64,000 nucleotides of DNA from Latrodectus hesperus (lineage: Eukaryota; Arthropoda; Arachnida; Araneae; Theridiidae), in the NCBI GenBank assembly GCA_037975125.1, contig CM075853.1, positions 94,984,043 to 95,048,042 of the forward strand, read 5' to 3'. The notes beneath the pieces were generated by a model. It was not told where the DNA came from and searched no databases. It worked only from the letters and a program-made list of their open reading frames with translations. Shown here one piece after another: positions 50,937-64,000 of this stretch (its first letter is position 1; each line of letters begins with the position of its first letter). The translations under genes were made by a program, and so were the position numbers.

Positions 50937-50990
50937 TTACCTGATAGTTGAAATTCTAATTTTTCACCAAGAATTGCAACTATCAGGTAG
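50937..50990. repeat. 20-bp near-perfect hairpin, 14-base loop
   Basis: 50937-50956 pairs with 50971-50990 at 18 of 20 positions; core ACCTGATAGTTG. It lies 20 bases after the (TA)n tract. Confidence 0.8.
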
Positions 50991-53900
50991 TAACTATTTC
51001 TTATTATATTATTAAAAAGATGATGTATGGGTTGTTACAAAGTACAATCTTAAAGGTTAAAATAAAAGATTTCTGATAACTCTATTCTTTTTCTTGGAAT
51101 TGCCATCAGTACAATGATTAAAAAATAGGATTATTTACTAATTGCCAACAGTACTCAAAGTGAACGTATTAATTTAAAACAGTTTATTCTTTTTTATTGT
51201 CTTACGCATGGTCTGACAAAAAGATTATCATAAAAAGAACTTGTATATTTTGTGAATACTTAATTGTTATTTAAGGGATACTTAAATTTATATTAAATAT
51301 AGGAAGCAATATTTTTTAAATATTTCTGTAGCCACAGATAACGTATCCATTATGAACAAATCTGTGATTTTACAAACAAACATGTTAGATAATTCTTTCT
51401 TCTAAGGAATGATTAAGAGCATAGTAAAAAAATATTATTTAAGGATATGTTTTTAAGTAAGTTCTATTTTATAAAGAGCGGAAACATAAGGAAAGTTATT
51501 AAAAAAATTAATATTTCAATAAATCTTATTTAAAATATTTTTTAAAAAATGTTTTTTTTTCTAAATTTAGGAATATATAAATTTCTCTTTCTCTCTCTCT
51601 ACTACGTGTAAGATTTTCACTACTTTAAAAAGAGAAAAATATATATATTCAGATTAAGTTAGGTAATGAAATTCGAACATCCGAAATTCCTTAAACTATT
51701 TTTTTTAAATTCAGTTTAGGAAAACTGAATTAAGTGTAAATTAAAATTAATTGATGATTAATATAGTAAAACATTTTAGTATGACATTAGCATTTAGTCG
51801 TTTCCTCTTACTTTCAAGTTATATTGGGTTTGTTAGTTCAATCATCGTCGAGATGTATCTCGACCGCAACAGAATTTGTCAGTACAATTTATTTTATCAT
51901 AGTTTTATATTTAACTTGAAGTTTTAAAACATTCAACACACACACACACACAATTTCAAAACTGAATAATATCAATAAATTTTTAGATAGTTTTGAAAAA
52001 CATTTTGGTGATAAGTTGATTTATATCAAACAACTGACTTATTAATATGCTAAGATAAAATGATTGTTTGCAGTTTTTTCTAATGGAAGAAATTTTTATA
52101 TCCTTATTACATAGATACATAAATTATGTTCAGTATTTTTTTCCATGAACAAATTGTTTTAAGTTAGGCTATTGCGAGAGAGAGATATGTACCCACCTTT
52201 CTATTTCTATTAAGCGAATTTTTTTAATAGAGCCAAACACACTTAGCCATTTTTAACTGTTGTCAGATGATATAATCGACACACAAGTGGTCACTCTCTT
52301 TCTCACGTCGTACTATGTTATTATACCAAGGACATTGAAACCTATGTTTACATAAATAGGCTCTTTCAAAATTATGGTCTTCAACTGGATCAAATATTGA
52401 TTTTGCTACCTTTTGGTAACGAGAATTATAACTTTCCATACTAGATTAAAATGGGTCCATACATTTATATTTGCTTAAAAATTTAATACATTGTAAATGG
52501 AACTAAAAGCTGCAATAAGGTTTCTTGATATCCATCATGCCAAGTTGCTTTCTCTGAGGATTCTCATATTTAGTGTGATGTGTATTCATATGCAGCAAGA
52601 AAAAATAGAAAATCCCCAAGCACACACCCACGCCGACAGATGAACATGCAAAAAAAGAAATGCGACACACTGCTCATATTGTTAAATAGCGAATAGACGG
52701 ATTCGGCTTGAAAATTTCCATTCCGAAAAACTTTTAAGTCAGTGTAAGATTTTTTAAGTGGTATGAAATTTATTCTGTTATGTTTTCTGTTACCAATATA
52801 CCTATTAAAAATTACACTATTTTGCTTACCTTTGCGTGATTATTATTCATGACATTACAATTTTAGAAATAAATATTTTTATAGTACGATATTCACCATC
52901 AAAATGCTTCTATATTTTTCTCTTGAAGGAGCAGTTTCACTATATTCTTTTTCGTTTGAATGTTTTTCGTTTTCGTTCAAAACTTTCACTGTAACCGTTA
53001 AATGCTTTTGCCTCAACCACAATGTTTTTTTAACATCATACTATTCTTGATCATAATTTTACATAATAAAATGTCATAAACAGGAAAAGGAAGGTCACTG
53101 TTGCATTTAATCACTCAGTAAAACGTGCATTTAATTTTAAAATAAAAAAAGTTTTAATTTTTTAAACATTTTGAGAAAAACATGCTAATATTAACCTGAT
53201 GGAAAAAATTATTAAATTTAACATGTTTAAAATTTACTAAGATAGGAATTGAGTAAGATTTTTTCAATGCACGTAAGATTTATACAAGGAAAGTAAATTG
53301 TGAATAAGTTACTCGTCGGGAGTTAAATCAAGTAAAATTTTCTATCAATCTAAATAAGATTTACTGTATTGAAACAAATCCTAAAAGATTTAACATGTAC
53401 AAAATTTACTAGATGGGAATGAATCATATTAAATGTTTCCTGAGTGTGCAATATTTATTTAATAATTGTAAATCAAATAAGCACAGATATAAATACTTAA
53501 AAAAATGATAAACAGTAAATTAAAAACCTTCGATATTTGTTTACTATTTATGCAGTGGATTAATAAAGTTTTAGATTAAGTGATTGTCGTCTATCTGAAG
53601 CTATGATGCAATGCTCTTTTTTATTTGAAATCAAATACATCTTAAATAAGAGGGGAGAAATTACAAAAAAATATGTGCTGGCCTCTGGTCGTGTCATTAG
53701 CCTGAATGATCTATGGATTAAGTAGGTAAATCAAAGGCGTTGTTCAATTTGAAATGGATGTGTTTATTGTCTTCCTTCTTGCTCGGTTAATCCTTGTTTA
53801 CTGTCTCATTATTATAATGGTTAGCCATTACATAATAAAGCAATTGTATTACAAAATACAATTTTCATGTGCAAACTTTGTGTTAATATTTCAACGAGCA

Positions 53901-54104
53901 TCACGAAAACAAAAGCATATAATTTCATCGATAGGAAAATGATTTGTTATCCTGCGAAAAAGAAATGGCATTTAAAAACTAAACTTATCAAAGTAATTTT
54001 GATTAAATATTCTTTATTAAATTTGAATCATTTTGTAACAAATGAGCATATTATTCTTATTAGAATCATCAGGTGGGCTAGACTTTCGACAATAATGTAG
54101 GGGT
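50991..54104. other. No gene recognised
   Basis: AT-rich. An (AC)n run is at about 51937-51952. A diverged duplicate of 'atttaacatgt..aaaatttacta' is at 53215 and 53385. Nothing else is supported. Confidence 0.45.
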
Positions 54105-54325
54105 GCCTAGCCGGGTCTCCATCACCACGTCAAGTACTCTACAGTTTAATTTGCTTGGGACACTGTTGTTTCTTCATCACATTTCACCTAACAGACATAA
54201 TTTGAGTGGTTTTCATAGCTTAAGTAGATTTCGAATGACCAAACACATTCTCATGCGAAGAGAGAATTGAACCAACAATCTTTTGAAGTGAAATGCCAAA
54301 TACTATGTAAGAGGCCATTTAAGTA
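54105..54325 (-). mobile_element. tRNA-like SINE, third type, decayed
   Basis: The minus strand starts TGGCCTCTTACATAGTATTTGGC and carries a box B-like GTTGGTTCAATTCTC about 45 bases later, followed by a ~150-base body. A matching second copy was not found here. Confidence 0.45.
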
Positions 54326-58718
<4,393 letters not shown>

Positions 58719-58727
58719 ATATATATG

Positions 58728-58793
<66 letters not shown>
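58719..58793. repeat. (TA)n microsatellite, first of a pair
   Basis: TA dinucleotides with two early TG interruptions. Separated from the next tract by 186 bases. Confidence 0.95.
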
Positions 58794-58795
<2 letters not shown>

Positions 58796-58978
58796 AGTGT
58801 AATTATTCAAACTAGTGACACTGTTTGCATGACATTGATAAAAGGACTTTCCGTCGCTTGTTAAAGCTGAACAATTCAGAATGGAACGTCCCAAACTCAG
58901 TTGACTGTCATTGCATTTCAGCTTCTTGTTTGAGATTAGTGTCAAAGAGAATTCCGCGTTTTCTTCTTTGTGATACAG

Positions 58979-58979
<1 letters not shown>

Positions 58980-59064
<85 letters not shown>
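58980..59064. repeat. (TA)n microsatellite, second of a pair
   Basis: Uninterrupted TA dinucleotides. Confidence 0.95.
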
Positions 59065-59066
<2 letters not shown>

Positions 59067-60129
59067 CTCTTTATCGGTCAAATATTTTTCATGAAATAAA
59101 ATTTCGGTGGATGTTCAGAATGATATTAAGCAGTTTGCGCTGTTAAACTATTCATTATACGGTGTCAAATGTAGTGAGTAATATTTTCTACTTTAAACTT
59201 TGAATATGAATATCAAACATATTTCTTAACAATTCAAAGATTAAAAAATAACGTTATATTATATTTTGAATTATTAATTCGTATGCATTTAATACATTAA
59301 ATTAAAATCACGTGAAGTTTATATAAGGTCTTCTTCAAATAGACACACAGCGCATTTTCTACGTTACAATTGCAAATAAACTATAAAGCTTTGGGTACTT
59401 CGATGAAGAGATATCAAGTTGATATACTAAAATATCTATTTTTATTATGACAGAACAATATAGTTTTGATATACGTACATACAACGAGGTTTTATTCGGA
59501 TAAAGTGTAAAAATAACTCTTACTATAAGCTTTCAAAATTTGTTTTTTTTTTTTAAGTGGAACTTTTAAGAAATTCATATTTCTTGTTAAACATGTTATT
59601 TAGTCATTGTTTATTAAAAAATTGTTTTTGATGGGCCGCAAGTGCAGTAATACTTGTTTACTTTATTTACAATAATTTAGAAACACTATAGGTAACCTCG
59701 TGAAGAAAGGAATCGTTTTAGTGGTCAAATGGTGGCAAATTCGATAGCTGATCAAATCGTAATCTTTTTTTTTTTTTTTTTTTTTTGGCAGACTTTGCCT
59801 ATTAAAAGCTTCGTGGGATAAAATCTTTTCCACAGGTATAGTAAAGTGTATCGAGAGAAAAATATACCAACTTAGGTATAGAACAGTTAAAGACAAGGTT
59901 TAGGAATTTTTGTCACCATAAATGGTTAGTTTATGACTTTTTGAATAGTTTATATGACCTAATAAATATTTTATGTATTTAATAGTAATATTATAATTAA
60001 CTATAATAACTAAAAATAATCTAATAGTTAACAGTTAATAATATAAGGTGATATGAATTTCACTTCATTATCTTCATTCTTTCTCTCTGCAACAGTTATT
60101 AGAAACTGGAACTCTGGAACTTGAACTAC
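59065..60129. other. No gene recognised
   Basis: AT-rich DNA with a 23-base T run near 59765. Confidence 0.5.
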
Positions 60130-60458
60130 TTGAATTATTGTAGAATAAATGTTTCATTTGATTATTGAATAAAGTAGTTGATATGTTTAACATCATTAAT
60201 ATCCATGATTGTATCTACTTAAAAACTCTACTCCATATTGCTGAATTATTTTTTACAGATATTATATAATCTTGCATACTTATACTAGAATTGTGATGTA
60301 ATTATGTAATCATTATAATTCTAAAAAGTCTGAAATATCATTCTTAATAATTTAAATATTGTTAGCATTTGAAAATGAATAAAATGACATGTTTATAATA
60401 TCGCTGATGTTTATGAATTTATCTATTTAAAAAATACTACTATACTCCAAAAAATTTG

Positions 60459-60509
60459 AATCATGGATATTATATTAACTACTACTTTTAAATCATGGAT
60501 ATTATATTA
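60459..60509. repeat. Two-copy tandem duplication, 32-bp period
   Basis: AATCATGGATATTATATTA at 60459-60477 and again at 60491-60509, just left of the palindromic array. Confidence 0.85.
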
Positions 60510-60526
60510 CTTTGCAATAATGTTAT

Positions 60527-60849
60527 TGCTCTAGTTACTGCATAAAGTTATCAGAGCCCTAGAACTCTGATAAAGTTATAATAAATTACTGCATAAAGTT
60601 ATCAGAGTCCTAAAACTCTGATAAAGTTATAATAAGTTTCTGCATAAAGTTATCAGAGACCTAGAACCCTGATAAAGTTATAATAAGTTTCTGCATAAAG
60701 TTATCAGAGTCCTAGAACCCTGATAAAGTTATAATAAGTTTTTGCCTAAAGTCATCAGAGTCCTAGAACTCTGATAAAGTTATAATAAGTTTTTACACAA
60801 AGTCATCAGAGTCCTAGAACTTTGATAACTTTATGCAGTAACTAGAGCA
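60527..60849. repeat. Palindrome-ended array of 51-bp units
   Basis: About six units with an exact 51-base period in most of the array (starts near 60541, 60592, 60643, 60694, 60745, 60796). Each unit holds a short hairpin; the clearest is TTATCAGAGT / ACTCTGATAA around a 6-base loop. The two outer ends are inverted copies of each other: 60527-60555 and 60821-60849 match at 28 of 29 positions, beginning TGCTCTAGTTACTGCATAAA. No coding frame. MITE-like in having inverted ends, but no target duplication was recognised. Confidence 0.88.
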
Positions 60850-61600
60850 CTCGAAAATGTTTTCATTTTATTATTTCGTTTAGTATATTTTTAAATATTT
60901 TTCCTTAATTTGGATACTGTTATCACCTGAAAAATGAATAAAATGACTGAAATGATCTCTGATGTCTATGTATTCATATTATGGAAAAATATTTTTCTTT
61001 TAGATTTATAATTCTAAGACATTACATATACCTACACTTACTTTTCTTTCCTTGAAATTTGTTAATTTTACATAGTAGTTATGCACAGAATAAACTTAAG
61101 TATGTTCTTTAAAGTTTAAATATAGCTACCATTTAAGGAATGAATAGAATGATGGGCGTATATAATATAACTGTGATACCATTTATTAATTTGATGTAAA
61201 ATACTGCTATATTTCACAGAATTCAATATCGCAGGTAGTATATAAGATTAAATTACTTTGTGCTCCAAAACTTAAATAACTTTGTATAATATAACTGTTG
61301 ATTTCAAAAATGTTTTTAATTATTTAAATATATTAAAAGCATTTAAAAAAGGAATAACACCTCTAATGTCCATAAATACATCTTATATAAAATGCATCTT
61401 TTTTATAGAAGGATATTTCATAAATATTATATAAATCTGTAAAAAGTGTTGTTTTCCAGAAGTTTAATAATTTTATAAATGTTTCACAAAGTTCTTTAAT
61501 ATTTTTAATAGCATTAATATCAATAGCATTTCCTGAATAAATAAAATAACTGATATGTCTAATGCCAGCTTTGTATATTTCCCTATTTTAAAGCTGTTAT

Positions 61601-62005
61601 TATTATTAAAGTTATTAAAATAATTAAAAATGCTTCGTATCCTAAAGGATAATTTTATGTTTCCGAAACCTTAAATATGTGTTTCAATAATTTAAATCTA
61701 TTCTTTGTTTTAAGCCCTTTTTTTAAGAAACATATGGTAGAAACTTTTTATTTCCTAAAAGATGCCCATATTCAGTTTAAACTGAGTTTATTAAACGCAA
61801 GATATTTATTTAATCAAACAAAATAAATCTTTCCCATGAATTTAACAATAATTAAAGGTATTTCCCCAGTTTTTTTTTAAAAATTTTTTTAAATGCCTCC
61901 TAGAATGTTCCAGCAGCCGCTGAATCGATAGCGAAAGTGTTTTATTGCGGGAGCGAGTACTGCAGGAAGGATGAGTGTGCAGAAGCAGAGAAAAACGAGG
62001 ACTTA
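61601..62005. other. No gene recognised
   Basis: AT-rich DNA bordering the CpG-rich block; the start of the candidate minus-strand intron. Confidence 0.45.
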
Positions 62006-62006
62006 C
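62001..62006 (-). other. Splice donor of second CpG-rich candidate exon
   Basis: Minus strand GATCATGGG then GTAAGT, a consensus donor hexamer. Confidence 0.6.
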
Positions 62007-62290
62007 CCCATGATCACTTCCGCGTCTTCTTCTTGTTGTTGCCCCCAAGGACACGACTTCGCTCTCAGCTGAACGCCGGATCGGCTCTGACTCCAAGATG
62101 ACAGCCGAGGAGAAGCGACCTACATTTCGACGACAACATCTACATAAAACAACCCGATTTCCACCGTTTTCTTTTCTTTCTGGCCCACCGGCCACAACGC
62201 GGTTTCGTTTTTTAAACTCGCCACACCTTTTGGCCGATCTCTCACCCCTCGTCCCGCTGGACACGATTCCAGCCGTCCTTTTTTCTTACT
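62007..62290 (-). promoter_or_regulatory. CpG-rich candidate promoter / non-coding first exon
   Basis: GC- and CpG-rich block in AT-rich DNA, ending on the minus strand at a GTAAGT donor. It could be a distal first exon of DUOXA, whose acceptor lies 57.5 kb further along the same strand, or belong to a gene outside the window. An ATG sits five bases before the donor. Joined directly to the DUOXA exon it would be out of frame with the DUOXA coding sequence, so it would not be the DUOXA start. Long open frames on both strands (to 140 and 99 codons) are typical of GC-rich DNA and show no motif. Confidence 0.42.
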
Positions 62291-62491
62291 CCCCGCAGGT
62301 TGCTATGACACTTTTACAGAATCTCGACCATGCAGGTTGGAATGTCTCTTTCAATGTACCAGAATATATAGCACTTGAACATGCAGGACAGCAATAAGTT
62401 ATAGATTACAAATCAGGTCAATATTTAATATTATATACCATAAAACCAAGCTCAAGATATATAACGATCATTTTAATGGAATATATATATA

Positions 62492-63235
62492 CAAGTAACC
62501 CTCCTATAATACGGTATCTTATAACACGGTTTCGCTATAACAGGATTCGTAAATTGCGGGAAAATTCCTACAACACGTCATCCTATAACACGGTTTTGTT
62601 CCAATGTTAGAGCTTGTTATCGGTCGGCGGAAACATGTTCACTCCTTACTTCTTTTCTAGGTTAGCTAGATTTTGTAGGTTTAGTTAAGAATTTAACATT
62701 AAAAGAATTACAAGAAGGCCTATGCTTAGCGGAAAATCTCAAGTCATTTTTCTTGAAAACAGACCCTTCCACGGAAAGAAGTCGCAAATTCAAAGGGAGC
62801 TGCAGATTTGTTTAACTCCATACCGCGAAATTTACAATGACCTAGTAAGAACTAGTCAGAAAAGTTCGATTACATATTTTTTGAGAGGGGAAAACATACA
62901 AAAACTTTAAATAGAGAAAAAAGTTCTGAAAGTGAAGGCGATATCGTTCCACCCAAAAAACATTCTCGGTTGATTGTACTGAGCAGTGACGACGAATAAA
63001 TTCATTAAATTAGGGTTGCGTTGGATAAAAATATTTTTTTTCTTACTTTGTGTTGGATATACATTTATTAATAAAAATTAAGTTGTTTATATCGAATTTA
63101 AAAAAACATTTGTTTTTAATAAGTTTTTGAAACGTAACCCCCTTTTTGTACTAGTTCTGGGTCTCATACAACACGATTTCACACAACACGGCATTTTCTA
63201 GGAACCTAACTACCGTGTTATAGGAGGGTTACCTG
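62492..63235 (+). mobile_element. pogo/Tigger-like element, internally deleted
   Basis: 744 bases. The ends are inverted repeats: left CAAGTAACCCTCCTATAAT, right the same with CAGG and ATAAC variants (about 23 of 25). They are flanked by TA at 62490-62491 and 63236-63237. Subterminal copies of a TATAACACGG-type motif are repeated inside the left end and inverted inside the right end. It inserted into a (TA)n tract. Only the 3' part of a transposase gene remains. Confidence 0.85.
62678..62999 (+). pseudogene. C-terminal remnant of a Tigger-like transposase
   Basis: The readable part shows 'KTDPSTERSRKFK', then after a one-base shift 'CLTPYREIYNDLVRTSQKSS', resembling the C-terminal region of Tigger/Jerky-type transposases as I recall it (DPn.ERS..F..., Y.EIYNDL.). 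A second shift leads to an acidic tail ending SSDDE and a stop at 62997-62999. The DNA-binding and DDE parts are absent, so the element would have to be moved by another copy's transposase. Confidence 0.65.
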
Positions 63236-63497
<262 letters not shown>

Positions 63498-63989
63498 CAG
63501 AAATCCTACCTATAGCAAGGTATATTAGTTCCGCATTATAGGAAAACGCGTTGTACGAGCATTCTTAAAAAAACGCACTAGTATGACCTAGTACAACGCG
63601 TTATATATAAATGATTCACGTTTAATTTTTCTCGTTTAAGGGGGTTTAAATTGAATATTAAGGAAAAACTATATTGTGAACGAAATGTAGGCGTTTTATT
63701 AAAATCAAACTGAGAACATTTTAAATGAAAATTTTTTACATATGTGACTAAAAACAATTAATTTCAAATAAATAAATTACTCCAAAAACACAAATTTAAT
63801 AAAATTATTTTATAAGAACACAATGTGCAACCGTACTGATTAGGAACTCTGAACAAATTCTTATAAATTTTCCTGTACAGAAATATTATGTGAGGAATAT
63901 CTGCTTTGTATGGAGGAAAAACGCGTGTTATACGAGGGAGATGAAATCGCGTTATAAGAGTACTGTGTTATCGGGGGAGGGGATTCTTG
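63498..63989. mobile_element. Second pogo/Tigger-like non-autonomous element (MITE)
   Basis: 492 bases. The ends are CAGAAATCC and, inverted, CAAGAATCC, flanked by TA at 63496-63497 and 63990-63991. Both subterminal regions carry CGCGTT / ATAACGCG-type motifs like those of the first element. No coding frame. The inverted repeats are short and diverged, so the call is less sure than the first. Confidence 0.6.
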
Positions 63990-64000
63990 TATACACCACA

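Larger units (their letters stand above)
60130..61600. repeat. Degenerate ~206-bp tandem array
   Basis: A block like 'agcatttgaaaatgaataaaatgac..ctgatgt.tatgaattt' recurs near 60158, 60363, 60924, 61130, 61340 and 61530. Spacings are about 205 except the third (561). That gap falls to 206 when the 323-bp palindromic array and a 32-bp local duplication between those units are subtracted. Confidence 0.6.

Noticed and set aside
61842..62397. 140-codon minus-strand and 99-codon plus-strand open frames in the CpG-rich block
   Set aside because: GC-rich DNA has few stops by chance. They overlap on opposite strands, have no motif, and the minus one would cross a consensus splice donor.

Overview
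The window is AT-rich eukaryotic DNA with long (TA)n tracts, tRNA-derived SINEs, decayed mariner, Tc1-like, pogo/Tigger-like and Ty3/Gypsy elements, and almost no host coding sequence. The one host coding exon that can be recognised is the first coding exon of a dual oxidase maturation factor (DUOXA; moladietz/NIP in flies) in its arthropod form. Together with the types of transposable element, this points to an arthropod with a large, repeat-rich genome. A spider or other arachnid is my inference, not something the sequence proves.

Layout. 1-4257: non-coding DNA downstream of the DUOXA exon in its own reading direction, with a terminator-like hairpin at 131-167 and a decayed ~100-bp tandem array. 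4258-4464 (minus): DUOXA exon with splice sites at both ends. 4465-22970: probably DUOXA intron or upstream DNA. It holds a CpG-rich candidate 5'UTR exon (9842-10235) ending in a good minus-strand donor, several degenerate tandem arrays, SINEs and (TA)n tracts. 22974-24233: a nearly full-length mariner with a broken transposase. 28743-35554: a 6.8-kb minus-strand Ty3/Gypsy element with both LTRs, a tRNA-Lys primer-binding site, polypurine tract and decayed gag-pol. 45419-46900: a dead Tc1-like element. About 48697-50085: a very decayed DDE transposon. 50-60 kb: non-coding DNA with large (TA)n tracts. 60130-61600: a ~206-bp degenerate satellite interrupted by a 323-bp palindrome-ended array of 51-bp units. 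62007-62290: a second CpG-rich candidate first exon on the minus strand, ending in GTAAGT. 62492-63235 and 63498-63989: two pogo/Tigger-like elements with TA target duplications.

How it fits together. Both CpG-rich exons and the coding exon lie on the minus strand. The exon at 4464 begins with a splice acceptor, so at least one upstream 5'UTR exon must exist. The simplest model is one gene, DUOXA, with one or two distal non-coding first exons and an intron of 5-58 kb filled with mobile elements. Linking the 62-kb exon to this gene is the weaker part of the model.

The most unusual signals are structural. Several perfect or near-perfect short-loop inverted repeats are scattered through the window. 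One is a double snapback (A-A'-B'-B) inside the Gypsy integrase that looks like two hairpin-ended break products joined together. The other is the nested 51-bp/206-bp repeat at 60.5 kb. I found no clear case of a new protein-coding system.
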